Shown here: positions 46,387 through 55,201 of the stretch, piece by piece
How positions within the stretch are numbered: the stretch's first letter is position 1
Layout of the letters: the number at the start of each line of letters is the position of its first letter
Assembly (NCBI RefSeq): GCF_900156625.1
Contig: NZ_FTOB01000004.1
Location: 248,001 to 312,000, forward strand
Origin: Zobellia uliginosa
Lineage (GTDB): Bacteria; Bacteroidota; Bacteroidia; Flavobacteriales; Flavobacteriaceae
DNA: 64,000 bases
Reading direction: 5' to 3'
Program-made: the position numbers and the translations under genes
The notes under the pieces: generated by a model
The model's input: only the letters and a program-made list of their open reading frames with translations
What the model was told of the DNA's origin: nothing
Database searches by the model: none

Positions 46387-49101
46387 ATGAAAAAGAAAAT
46401 AGTTAGGATCGTAGGAGTGCTTGTATTGCTTATTGTGGCCGTACTTGTGGCCGCACCCTTCTTCCTTGAATCTAAAATCGGTGAGATCATAAAGAATAAC
46501 GTAAACAATAATGTGAACGCAACTCTCGATTTTTCAAAGGCCGATTTGAGCCTTTTTAGCAATTTTCCCAATGCTGAGGTTGGCTTGGAAGATGTGGTGC
46601 TTTTGAACAAGGCCCCCTTTGAGGGCGATACCCTTTTTGCCGCCAAGAGCGTAGCGCTTAAAATGGGAATAGGTGAATTGTTCAAGGGGCAGGGCGAGGC
46701 AATAGGTATTAAAAGCCTAACGCTTGATGGAGCCGTGGTAAATGTTACTATAGATAAGGAAGAGAATGCGAGTTTCGATATCGCCCTACCTTCCGATGAG
46801 CCAAGTGCGCCTGCCGATACTTCCGGCGAGGGCTTTGTCCTAGATTTGCAGTCGTATGCCATTACCGATACCAAAATTGTTTATGATGACCGCTCTACCG
46901 GTATGCGTTTGGAAATTTCCGAAATGCAGCACAATGGCAAGGGAGATCTCTCTTTGGAAAAATCGGAACTCGATACCTTTACTGAAGCTTTGGTGTCTTT
47001 TGAAATGGATAGCACCAATTACCTGAACAAAAACAAAATTCAACTCGACGCCCTTATCGGGGTAGACTTGAATGAAAATAAATATAGCTTCCTTGAAAAC
47101 GAGGCGCTGATCAATCAGTTGGCCTTGGTCTTTGACGGATTTATTAAACTGAACGAAAACAACCAGGAGGTAGATATCAGCTTTAAAACCCCGTCTTCTG
47201 ACTTTAAAAACTTTTTGGCGGTCATTCCTGCAGAGTACTCAAAGAACATAGAAAGCGTAAAGACTACCGGAAACTTTATCTTGGAAGGTCAGTTTAAAGG
47301 TATTGTCGATGAAGGGCACATCCCTAAATTCAATATAAAGATCAATTCGGAAAACGCATCCTTTAAATACCCCGATTTGCCGAAATCGGTTCGTAACGTT
47401 TTTATCGATACCGAAATAAACAACAATACGGGTATAGTGGAAGATACTTATGTCGATATTGAAAAATTGTCCTTTATGATCGATGAGGACAAGTTTAATA
47501 TGACGGCCAATATCAAGGAGCTTATGGGGAACACAAAGGTAAAGGCCCATATTGATGGGAATATGAATTTGGCCAACCTCAAACAAGCGTATCCCGTACC
47601 CGAAGACCTCGATTTAAAAGGGCTGTTGGTCGCCGATGTGAATACGTCTTTTGATATGGCTTCCATAGAAAAAGAGCAGTATGGGAAAACCACGACCAAT
47701 GGTAAACTTAGTATCAGTGATTTTGAATATAAGTCTGCCGAGATACCCAATCCTGTAAAACTGAAGACCACAAGTTTGACCTTTAACCCGACTACGGTGA
47801 CCTTAAATGAGTTGAGCGGTACTACGGGCAAAACCGATTTTAACGCGAAAGGAACCATCAAAAACCTGTTGGGCTTTATGTTCAACGACGAGAAGGTTGA
47901 GGGAGATTTTGATCTTTCATCCAATACCTTTGCCTTGGGCGATTTTATGGTAGAAGAAACTGAGGGGCAAACTCAAGAAGGTAAGACCGAAGAGGTTGAA
48001 ACGGGAGGGACCACGGAAGAAAAAATTAAGATTCCGTCATTTTTGGATGCCAATATCAATGCATCGGCCAATACCGTGCTTTATGACAATCTTACTTTAA
48101 AAGATGTAAAGGGAAATCTGCGTATAAAAGATGAAAAGGCCACATTGACCAATATGACCTCTTCTATTTTTAATGGTACTATGGCCTTTAATGGTGAGGT
48201 TTCGACCAAGGAGGAAACTCCCACCTTTGCCATGAATCTCGACATGAAACAACTGGGAATAAGCGAAACGTTCAAGTCTCTGGAACTCTTTAAGGCGGTT
48301 GCCCCGATTGCCCAAATCTTAAAGGGTACCCTCGATTCCGATATAAAACTTTCAGGTAACCTTACTGATGACCTGGTACCTGATTTATTGACCTTGAGCG
48401 GTGATATTTTTGCCGATATAATGACCAAGGAAATCGATTCGGAAAGCGCTCCCTTGCTTACCGCTTTAGATAGTAAGTTAAGCTTTGTCGACCTCAAACA
48501 ATTGAACCTTGACGATTTGAAGACCAAGCTTACCTTCGAAAACGGACTTGTAAGCGTGAAGCCTTTCACTGTAAAGTATAAGGATATTGCTATCAATGTT
48601 GGGGGCAGCCATACCTTCGACAAGAAGATGGATTATAAGGCGACTATGGAAGTGCCGGCGAAATATCTCGGCAGTGATGTGAACAAATTGATTTCACAAA
48701 TAGGCGAGGACGATTTAAAAGATTTGACGATTCCCGTTGTAGCCAGCATTGGAGGTAATTATGATAACCCTAGTGTAAGTACCGACCTGAGTTCAGGAGT
48801 GAAGAACTTGACCGGTCAATTGGTGGAAATCCAAAAGCAAAAGCTTATCGGTAAAGGAAAGGATAAGGCCAAAGATCTATTGGGTGATGTATTGGGAGGA
48901 AACAAATCTGAAACCGATTCTACCAAAACTTCGACCAAAGATGGCGTGAAAGAGGTCTTGGGCGGTCTTTTGGGAGGAAGTAAAAAAGATACGACAGAGG
49001 TGAAGGCGGATTCGGCCACACCTAAGGAAGATGAAGATGTGGTCAAGGAGAAGGCCAAGAGCATATTGGGCGGTCTCTTGGGAAAAAAGAAAAGTGAATA
49101 A
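46387..49101 (+). CDS. AsmA-family envelope protein
   Basis: A 904-residue protein of the AsmA/TamB-like (bridge-forming lipid transport) superfamily. An N-terminal transmembrane anchor (about 5-25, IVGVLVLLIVAVLVAAPFFL) precedes a long beta-rich periplasmic groove. The N-terminal AsmA part (LDFSKADLSLFSNFPNAEVGLEDV, with key F-x-N-F-P) and a C-terminal AsmA_2-like part (about 600-830) are visible. The C-terminal 80 residues are low-complexity and repeat LLGxxLGGxK-type units. Family members influence outer-membrane lipid and protein composition. It is convergent with the interrupted VTT gene, with only 12 bp between its stop and the next. Confidence 0.85.
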   Translation: MKKKIVRIVGVLVLLIVAVLVAAPFFLESKIGEIIKNNVNNNVNATLDFSKADLSLFSNFPNAEVGLEDVVLLNKAPFEGDTLFAAKSVALKMGIGELFKGQGEAIGIKSLTLDGAVVNVTIDKEENASFDIALPSDEPSAPADTSGEGFVLDLQSYAITDTKIVYDDRSTGMRLEISEMQHNGKGDLSLEKSELDTFTEALVSFEMDSTNYLNKNKIQLDALIGVDLNENKYSFLENEALINQLALVFDGFIKLNENNQEVDISFKTPSSDFKNFLAVIPAEYSKNIESVKTTGNFILEGQFKGIVDEGHIPKFNIKINSENASFKYPDLPKSVRNVFIDTEINNNTGIVEDTYVDIEKLSFMIDEDKFNMTANIKELMGNTKVKAHIDGNMNLANLKQAYPVPEDLDLKGLLVADVNTSFDMASIEKEQYGKTTTNGKLSISDFEYKSAEIPNPVKLKTTSLTFNPTTVTLNELSGTTGKTDFNAKGTIKNLLGFMFNDEKVEGDFDLSSNTFALGDFMVEETEGQTQEGKTEEVETGGTTEEKIKIPSFLDANINASANTVLYDNLTLKDVKGNLRIKDEKATLTNMTSSIFNGTMAFNGEVSTKEETPTFAMNLDMKQLGISETFKSLELFKAVAPIAQILKGTLDSDIKLSGNLTDDLVPDLLTLSGDIFADIMTKEIDSESAPLLTALDSKLSFVDLKQLNLDDLKTKLTFENGLVSVKPFTVKYKDIAINVGGSHTFDKKMDYKATMEVPAKYLGSDVNKLISQIGEDDLKDLTIPVVASIGGNYDNPSVSTDLSSGVKNLTGQLVEIQKQKLIGKGKDKAKDLLGDVLGGNKSETDSTKTSTKDGVKEVLGGLLGGSKKDTTEVKADSATPKEDEDVVKEKAKSILGGLLGKKKSE

Positions 49102-49108
49102 CAAAAAC

Positions 49109-49135
49109 AAGCGCTAGTGCTTTCGTTTGCGCTTT
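49109..49135 (+). terminator. Possible terminator after the AsmA gene
   Basis: AAGCGC (49109-49114) and GCGCTT (49129-49134) followed by a T run. The stem is short, and it overlaps the end of the convergent gene. Confidence 0.35.
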
Positions 49136-49815
49136 TTGTCGTATCCAACGTAAAGCAGGAAAAGGAGTAAGCTGGCTAACGACCCCCATAAGAGTCCGGT
49201 TGTAAGCGACTGGGTGCTTTTTTTCAGAATAGCAATAAAAACTATCAATGGGGTTATGCCAATGAGCGTAGCCCCAATAAATTTCCAATAGCCCATTTTT
49301 AAGATGCCTCCTACAAAACTAATGGCATCATTGGATAGAAACGGGTTCAAGCGGGTCACGATAATGGCCCAGAATCCGTAATCGTTCAAAAAGGCACTAA
49401 CTTTCTTTTGGGTCTTTCTTCCGATAATTTGTTCCACACGGTTTTGTCCTAAATATGTTCCAAGGGCGTAGCCTACCGAAGAAGCGGAAAAAACGGAAAC
49501 TAAAATGATCATACTTCCCCAAATAGGCCCATAGGCTAAAATAGATACGACCATGAGCATTATGGAGGGTACCACGATCATAAACATCTGTGCGATCATG
49601 GAGATTACCAAAATAATCGGCCCCCATGCCCCGAACTGTGCCACTCAGTTTTTGACCGCTTCGCGATTGCCACTGGTGAGTACGTGCCAGGCGTTGTTTA
49701 AGAACATTTCAAATGAGGGCAGGGTGAAATAGCCCATCACTAGAAGTATAACTGTAGTTAAGGAAAGGTATGTCGGCCATTTGCTTTTATTCCTTTTTGT
49801 ATTCCCTTGCTTCAT
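49114..49815 (-). pseudogene. VTT-domain (DedA/SNARE-associated) membrane protein interrupted by an in-frame TGA
   Basis: The complete frame from the ATG at 49815 to the stop at 49114 would encode 233 residues of the VTT/DedA-like family (TVP38/TMEM64 branch), linked to membrane lipid and envelope homeostasis. Residues 1-56 include the first membrane segment (TYLSLTTVILLVMGYFTLPSF, key L-P-S-F). Codon 57 is TGA (49645-49647), where relatives have Trp just before VAQFGAWGP. The remaining 176 residues are intact, with the VTT signature VGYALGTYLGQN, NPFLSNDAISFVGG and several membrane helices, and they could start from the GTG at 49644. So this is either a one-base nonsense mutant (TGG to TGA), a sequence error, or a shortened protein starting at GTG. 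Confidence 0.75.
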
Positions 49816-49840
49816 ACGATCTATATTTTGAGGAACAAAA

Positions 49841-49858
49841 GATAGTCGGGATAGTCGG
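49841..49858. repeat. 9-bp tandem duplication
   Basis: GATAGTCGG occurs twice head-to-tail (49841-49849 and 49850-49858), upstream of the interrupted VTT gene. It is small and perhaps a replication-slippage product. Confidence 0.5.
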
Positions 49859-49938
49859 GAGGGAATGAGGCAAAGCGTTCAATTTTTGGCGCTAAAACGA
49901 AGGTGTAAGGTTATATGCTTGGTCGGTTTTGACGCACC

Positions 49939-50733
49939 TTAGCTAATTTGGAGCGATACGTAATATCCCTCATTGCTGCGGACGTTGAACACGGTATTGT
50001 CTTCAAAAATAAAATATTGGCCCTTTATCCCTTTTAAAATGCCTTTGTAGTTTGGGGTTTTTGTGAGGTTAAGGCTTTTTACCTTTTCAGGATATTTCAG
50101 TACCGGAAACTCAAGATTGGTCTCGGTATTGTCGGCAATGTAATACGCTTGGGCCTCGTCGGGAATGTACTGCTTTAGTTTGTTGCGCCATTCGACCAAG
50201 TTTTCATCCTCTACGTTATTCGTGAGCATTTTTCGCCAATTGGTCTTGTCGCCTATATGGTCTTTAAGGGCTACTTCCGTAATTCCGGCCAAGTATCTAT
50301 TCGGTACTTCAACTATTTCAATGGCCTCGTGTGCCCCTTGGTCGATCCATCGCGTAGGTATTTGCGTCTTTCGGGTGACGCCGACCTTGATGTTGCTCGA
50401 GTTGGCCAGGTAAACGATATGGGGTTGCAATTGTACTTTTTTCTCGTATTCTAGGTCGCGATCTTCTTTGTCGAGATGGGCGGTGCTAAGTTCGGGCCGC
50501 ATGATCCAATCGCCTGCGGAGGGAATTTCGTAGAAACAGGTCTTGCAAAAACCTTGGCGAAAAATAGGGCGGTCATTTCCGCAGTTTAAACATTGGAATT
50601 TTATAAAATTGATTTCTAGGGCTTTGCCTAAAACTTGGTTTACGTTTAGAAAATCATTTTCGAATACCATGTAGTATTGAATGGGGTTTCCTATTTCCGT
50701 CTGCATTTTTCTTAGAACGCCTTCGTACTGCAT
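49939..50733 (-). CDS. DUF2797 family protein with zinc-binding cysteines
   Basis: A 264-residue cytoplasmic protein of the DUF2797 family. A four-cysteine cluster, probably zinc-binding, is seen at C48, C51, C63 and C66 (FQCLNC and GFCKTCFYE). A conserved segment follows with YLANSSNIKVGVTRKTQIPTRWIDQGA (key V-G-V-T-R-x-x-Q-x-P-x-R-W-x-D-Q-G-A), reminiscent of nuclease-like GIY-YIG folds. That resemblance is an inference. No reaction is known to me. The start MQYEG at 50733 is chosen over an in-frame codon at 50817, which would overlap the divergent gene and add 28 atypical residues. It is divergent from the GH3-type gene. Confidence 0.85.
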   Translation of the reverse strand: MQYEGVLRKMQTEIGNPIQYYMVFENDFLNVNQVLGKALEINFIKFQCLNCGNDRPIFRQGFCKTCFYEIPSAGDWIMRPELSTAHLDKEDRDLEYEKKVQLQPHIVYLANSSNIKVGVTRKTQIPTRWIDQGAHEAIEIVEVPNRYLAGITEVALKDHIGDKTNWRKMLTNNVEDENLVEWRNKLKQYIPDEAQAYYIADNTETNLEFPVLKYPEKVKSLNLTKTPNYKGILKGIKGQYFIFEDNTVFNVRSNEGYYVSLQIS

Positions 50734-50810
50734 AAAAAAGTTTGATTTAAAATCGATTTGAAAATGATAACTATTAAACCTAAATTTAGCGAATTCAAAG
50801 ATACCCAAAA

Positions 50811-52325
50811 ATGCCAATTACCCTATTCAATTCCATTGCCTCGTGGTTGCTAAAAAAGCGATATCACCAGATAGAGCTTTTTTTGAAATATCCTGGAGAG
50901 GTTCAAGAGGAGGTGTTGCACCAATTATTGGAAATTGCGGAAGATACCGAAATCGGTAGACGCTATGGTTTTGAGTCTATTAACAACTACGAGACCTTTC
51001 GCGAACGGCTACCTATCGTGTCTTACGAAGAAATGGAGCCTATTATAGAAAGAACCCGTAGGGGCGAACAGAATATATTTTGGCCTACCTCTATCAAGTG
51101 GTTCGCCAAGAGCAGCGGTACTACCAATGCCAAGAGCAAGTTTATTCCGGTAAGCGAAGAAGCACTTGAAGATTGCCATTATAAGTCGGGTAAAGACCTT
51201 TTGTGCCTGTATCTGAACAATAATGAAAATTCGCAATTGTTCACCGGTAAGAGCCTTCGTCTTGGAGGAAGTAAGGAGTTGTATGAAGACAATGGTTCTT
51301 TCTTCGGAGACCTGTCGGCCATTCTAATTGACAATATGCCCTTATGGGCGGAGTTCAGCAGTACGCCGAGCAACAAGGTGTCGCTGATGAGCGAATGGGA
51401 AAGCAAGCTCAAGGCCATAATCAAGGAAAGTACGCAGGAGAACGTGACCAGTTTAGCGGGAGTGCCTTCTTGGATGCTGGTATTGTTGAATAATGTGATC
51501 GAGGAGACCGGAAAAGACCATCTTTTTCAAGTGTGGGAAAACCTTGAGGTGTACTTTCATGGAGGGGTAAGTTTTAACCCGTATAAAGAGCAGTACAAGA
51601 AATTACTGCCTCGAAAGAATTTCAAGTACTATGAAATTTATAATGCGTCGGAGGGCTTTTTTGCCATTCAGGATAGGAATAATGCCGATGACCTGCTCTT
51701 GATGCTCGACTACGGCATATTCTATGAATTTATTGGAATGGACCAATATGGTACGGAAAATCAAAAGGCCATTCCACTTTGGGAAGTGAAGGTAAATACC
51801 AATTACGCCATAATCATTACCACAAATTCGGGCCTTTGGCGTTACAAGGTGGGTGATACGGTACGTTTTACTTCTATCGATCCCTATCGTATTAAGGTTA
51901 CGGGGCGTACCAAACACCATATCAACGTCTTTGGGGAGGAACTGATCATAGAAAACGCAGAGGAGGCCCTGAAAACTATTTGTATGAAGACCGATGCAGA
52001 GATTAAAGATTATACGGCGGGCCCGATCTTTATGGAGGGTAAGGAAAAAGGAGCCCACGAATGGGTCATAGAGTTCAGAAAACCGCCTGAAGATATAGAT
52101 GTTTTTACTGAATATTTAGACAATGCCTTAAAATCCTTGAATTCCGATTATGAGGCGAAACGATACAATAATATTACTTTGAATACCCCTAAGATACATG
52201 TGGCGCGTGAAAATCTTTTTTATGATTGGCTTAAGTCGAAAGGGAAACTGGGAGGGCAACATAAAATTCCGCGATTGTCGAACAAGAGGGACTACATCGA
52301 AGAATTGCTTCACATGAACAAATAA
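50811..52325 (+). CDS. GH3 auxin-responsive-type acyl-adenylating enzyme
   Basis: A 504-residue member of the GH3 family named after plant auxin-responsive genes (not glycoside hydrolase family 3). These enzymes adenylate a carboxylic acid and transfer it, often to an amino acid. Seen here: the phosphate-binding SSGTTNAKSKFIP (about 101-113), YEIYNASEGFFAIQ (about 274-287), and the adenylate-binding LWRYKVGDTVRF with TGRTKHHINVFGEEL (about 343-385). Bacterial substrates are unknown. The gene stands 73 bp before the alpha/beta hydrolase gene on the same strand and may share its transcript. Confidence 0.88.
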   Translation: MPITLFNSIASWLLKKRYHQIELFLKYPGEVQEEVLHQLLEIAEDTEIGRRYGFESINNYETFRERLPIVSYEEMEPIIERTRRGEQNIFWPTSIKWFAKSSGTTNAKSKFIPVSEEALEDCHYKSGKDLLCLYLNNNENSQLFTGKSLRLGGSKELYEDNGSFFGDLSAILIDNMPLWAEFSSTPSNKVSLMSEWESKLKAIIKESTQENVTSLAGVPSWMLVLLNNVIEETGKDHLFQVWENLEVYFHGGVSFNPYKEQYKKLLPRKNFKYYEIYNASEGFFAIQDRNNADDLLLMLDYGIFYEFIGMDQYGTENQKAIPLWEVKVNTNYAIIITTNSGLWRYKVGDTVRFTSIDPYRIKVTGRTKHHINVFGEELIIENAEEALKTICMKTDAEIKDYTAGPIFMEGKEKGAHEWVIEFRKPPEDIDVFTEYLDNALKSLNSDYEAKRYNNITLNTPKIHVARENLFYDWLKSKGKLGGQHKIPRLSNKRDYIEELLHMNK

Positions 52326-52398
52326 AAAGGGGATTTGTCCGTTTAATATTGGAAATTGACACCAATAACTGAACCAAACGGCAAATAAAACCAGTATT

Positions 52399-52962
52399 AT
52401 GGCAGAAAGACTTGTAATTGTATCCGATATGTGGGGAGCTAAAAAGGGGCTCTGGATAACCTCGTATCTTGGGTATCTTCAGCAGTATTTTAATATCGCC
52501 TTTTACGATTGCCAACAATTGGGGAATGTAGATGAAAAAATCAACTCTGCGGAGAACGTGCACCAAGCGTTTGTCGACGGGGGAATTGACACTGCGGTAG
52601 CACACCTGCTCAAAAAGGAAAAAGAACCGGCACACTATCTTTGTTTTAGTATCGGTGGGGCCATAACTTGGAAGGCCGGCCTCTTAGGTTTGCCCATGAA
52701 ATCCTTGTATGCGGTTTCCGCTACCAGAATACGTTCAGAGACCGAAAAGCCCGAGGGTGAAATCCGTCTTTTGTTCGGTGATGGTGATATGTACCGTCCT
52801 AAGGCATCTTGGTATGAGAAATTAGGCCTAACAGGCGAGTTGGTCGAGGGTTTTGGCCATGATATGTACAGTGATGAGAAAATTATTAAAAAAGTCTGTC
52901 TAGACCTTCTGAATACGGTTACGCAAAACGCGGGAAGAAGGGTTGGGCAAAAAGTGATATAA
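52399..52962 (+). CDS. Alpha/beta hydrolase, small
   Basis: A 187-residue alpha/beta-hydrolase-fold protein resembling a compact dienelactone-hydrolase-like enzyme. The nucleophile elbow is CFSIGG (Ser84), a likely acid lies in FGDGD (Asp128 or Asp130), and a likely histidine is His154 in GFGHDMY. There is no signal peptide, so it should be cytoplasmic. Substrate unknown. It follows the GH3-type enzyme and is closed by a strong terminator shared with clpX. Confidence 0.75.
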   Translation: MAERLVIVSDMWGAKKGLWITSYLGYLQQYFNIAFYDCQQLGNVDEKINSAENVHQAFVDGGIDTAVAHLLKKEKEPAHYLCFSIGGAITWKAGLLGLPMKSLYAVSATRIRSETEKPEGEIRLLFGDGDMYRPKASWYEKLGLTGELVEGFGHDMYSDEKIIKKVCLDLLNTVTQNAGRRVGQKVI

Positions 52963-53025
52963 AGGAAGTTTTGCCTATGGGCAAGCTTGCGAATACTTAG
53001 GTTTTAAACTAACACTCAATAACAT

Positions 53026-53062
53026 AAAAAAGCGGGACCACTCAAAGTGGTCCCGCTTTTTT
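53026..53062. terminator. Strong bidirectional terminator between the hydrolase and clpX
   Basis: AAAAAAGCGGGACCACT (53026-53042), loop CAA, AGTGGTCCCGCTTTTTT (53046-53062): a perfect 17-bp stem with A/T tails on both sides. It serves both convergent genes. Confidence 0.95.
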
Positions 53063-53085
53063 ATGGGTTTGTATTCTTATGGAAA

Positions 53086-54321
53086 CTAAGAGACCGCTTT
53101 TAGCTTTTTTATGGTCTCATGAGATAATTTGTCTTCGGCATAGGCCTTGGTTACCTTGAATACGGTTTCGTCGTTGCTCGGCATTTCGAACATGGCGTCG
53201 GTGAAAATGGCCTCGCACAATGACCGTAGGCCCCTGGCCCCTAATTTATACTCAATGGCTTTTTTAACGATATAGTCTAAAGCTTGGTCCGTAATGGTAA
53301 AGCTTATGTCGTCCATCGCAAAAAGTTTTTCGTATTGCTTTATAATGGCATTTTTAGGTTCGGTAAGAATAGCCCTTAGGGTCTTTTCGTCCAATGGGTT
53401 CATGTGGGTCAATACCGGAAGCCTTCCTATTATTTCTGGGATCAGTCCAAATTCCTTCAAATCCTTTGGGATAATATATTGAAGGATATTGCTTTGGTCT
53501 AGGTTGTCGTCAGTTTTTGCCGCACTGTACCCAATGGCCTGCATGTTCAACCTTTTGGTAATGGCGCGCTCAATTCCGTCGAAAGCACCTCCCGCAATAA
53601 AGAGGATGTTTTCTGTGTTGACCTCTATAAATTTCTGGTCCGGATGTTTTCTTCCTCCTTTGGGCGGTACGTTTACTACCGTACCTTCCAGTAATTTCAA
53701 GAGCCCTTGTTGAACACCTTCACCAGATACATCACGCGTAATGGAAGGGTTGTCGCTTTTACGGGCGATCTTATCTATCTCATCGATAAAGACAATGCCG
53801 CGCTCGGCTTTCTCAAGGTTGTAATCGGCCGCCTGTAGCAAGCGGGTAAGTATGCTTTCCACATCTTCACCAACATAGCCCGCTTCGGTCAAGACCGTGG
53901 CATCTACAATGGCCAAGGGTACGTTGAGCATTTTTGCAATGGTCTTGGCGATAAGGGTCTTACCGGTGCCGGTTTGGCCCACCATTATGATATTACTTTT
54001 TTGGATCTCTATGTCGTCATCTTTCGACTTGGGCTGTAAAAGCCTTTTGTAGTGATTGTAGACCGCTACCGACATAACTTTTTTGGTACGTTCTTGCCCT
54101 ATGACGAACGTGTCTAAAAATGCTTTGATATCAATAGGTTTCTTCAGGGTAAGTTCTGAAGAAAGGTCATTGGTCTTGGTCTGTCTAGATTCTTCGGTAA
54201 CAATACCGTGGGCCTGCTCTATACATCTGTCGCATATGTGCGCGTCAAGACCTGCAATCAAAAGATTGGTTTCAGGTTTCTTTCTGCCGCAAAACGAACA
54301 TTCTAAATTTTCTTTAGCCAT
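53086..54321 (-). CDS. clpX: ATP-dependent Clp protease ATP-binding subunit ClpX
   Basis: A 411-residue AAA+ unfoldase that feeds substrates to ClpP. The N-terminal zinc-binding domain has Cys8, Cys11, Cys30 and Cys33. Walker A is GQTGTGKT (115-122) and Walker B is IVFIDEID (176-183). The sensor/arginine region [13 protein letters not shown] is present, and the pore and [12 protein letters not shown] motifs are conserved. The loop that docks on ClpP reads IGY rather than the IGF of E. coli, a conservative change. A hairpin with a T tail separates it from clpP upstream. Confidence 0.97.
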   Translation of the reverse strand: MAKENLECSFCGRKKPETNLLIAGLDAHICDRCIEQAHGIVTEESRQTKTNDLSSELTLKKPIDIKAFLDTFVIGQERTKKVMSVAVYNHYKRLLQPKSKDDDIEIQKSNIIMVGQTGTGKTLIAKTIAKMLNVPLAIVDATVLTEAGYVGEDVESILTRLLQAADYNLEKAERGIVFIDEIDKIARKSDNPSITRDVSGEGVQQGLLKLLEGTVVNVPPKGGRKHPDQKFIEVNTENILFIAGGAFDGIERAITKRLNMQAIGYSAAKTDDNLDQSNILQYIIPKDLKEFGLIPEIIGRLPVLTHMNPLDEKTLRAILTEPKNAIIKQYEKLFAMDDISFTITDQALDYIVKKAIEYKLGARGLRSLCEAIFTDAMFEMPSNDETVFKVTKAYAEDKLSHETIKKLKAVS

Positions 54322-54339
54322 ATAAATCTACTTTCTTTC

Positions 54340-54366
54340 AAAAAACAAACGCAGATAACTGCGTTT
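54340..54366 (-). terminator. Hairpin terminator or attenuator between clpP and clpX
   Basis: On the minus strand: AAACGCAG (54359-54366), loop TTAT, CTGCGTTT (54347-54354), then GTTTTTT. It lies only 18 bp before the clpX ATG, so it may reduce rather than abolish read-through into clpX. Confidence 0.65.
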
Positions 54367-54418
54367 TGGTTCATCGATATAGTCGAAAAACCGATAATTC
54401 GTATATACTTGGTCGAGA

Positions 54419-55099
54419 TTATGCTTTTTCCCTTACCAAAATTTCATCGATCATACCGTAGGCTTGTGCTTCTTCGGCTTTCATCCAGTAGTCACGGTCA
54501 CTGTCTTCGTTGACCTTCTCTATAGATTGACCTGAATGCTTGGCGATGATATCGTACAATTCCGATTTTAATTTCAAGATTTCGCGGGCGGTTATTTCAA
54601 TGTCGCTTGCCTGTCCTTGGGCTCCGCCCATAGGTTGGTGAATCATTACCCTAGAGTGGGTCAGTCCGCTGCGTTTTCCCTTTTCACCGGCGCATAGCAA
54701 TACGGCACCCATTGAAGCGGCCATTCCTGTACAGATGGTAGCTACATCGGGAGAGATGAACTGCATGGTGTCATAAATGCCCAAACCGGCATAAACGCTT
54801 CCGCCTGGTGAGTTGATGTAGATCTGAATATCTTTTGAGGCATCCGTGCTGGCCAAGAACAACAATTGTGCTTGGACGATATTGGCGACCTGATCGTTGA
54901 TGCCCGTTCCTAAAAAGATGATACGGTCCATCATTAACCTGGAAAACACATCCATGGCCACGGCATTCATCTGACGTTCCTCAATAATATTGGGCGTTAG
55001 ACCAACGGGATACATGCTTGTTAAGATAGAATCGTAATAGGTACTGCTGATACCTTGATGTTTTATAGCATAGTTCTTGAATTCTTTTCCGTAATCCAT
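54419..55099 (-). CDS. clpP: ATP-dependent Clp protease proteolytic subunit ClpP
   Basis: A 226-residue serine protease that forms the ClpP chamber. The catalytic triad is Ser129 (GMAASMG), His154 (RVMIHQP) and Asp203 (EDSDRDYW), in the usual spacing, with the oxyanion GG turn in INSPGGSVYAG. The start MDYGKEFKNYA at 55099 is preferred: the longer frame (to 55171) would be read from within the upstream terminator hairpin. It lies between tig and clpX, the standard chaperone-protease arrangement. Confidence 0.97.
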   Translation of the reverse strand: MDYGKEFKNYAIKHQGISSTYYDSILTSMYPVGLTPNIIEERQMNAVAMDVFSRLMMDRIIFLGTGINDQVANIVQAQLLFLASTDASKDIQIYINSPGGSVYAGLGIYDTMQFISPDVATICTGMAASMGAVLLCAGEKGKRSGLTHSRVMIHQPMGGAQGQASDIEITAREILKLKSELYDIIAKHSGQSIEKVNEDSDRDYWMKAEEAQAYGMIDEILVREKA

Positions 55100-55134
55100 A
55101 TTTTTCTGTTCGATGTTTAGGTACCCTGGGGTGT

Positions 55135-55172
55135 AAAATAAAAAAGGTGCCGAAAACATTATTTTCGGCACC
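55135..55172 (-). terminator. Terminator between tig and clpP
   Basis: On the minus strand: GGTGCCGAAAA (55162-55172), 5-nt loop, TTTTCGGCACC (55146-55156), followed by TTTTTATTTTA. A perfect 11-bp stem 47 nt before the clpP ATG. A -7-like TATCTTTA (55174-55181) sits just ahead of it, so a clpP message could begin with this hairpin. Confidence 0.8.
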
Positions 55173-55201
55173 GTAAAGATACTTATAATTTTTTGGAAAT
55201 A

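Noticed and set aside
50811-52325. GH3 read as glycoside hydrolase family 3
   Set aside because: The motifs (SSGTTNAKSKF, YNASEGFF) are those of the acyl-adenylating GH3 family, not of a beta-glucosidase.
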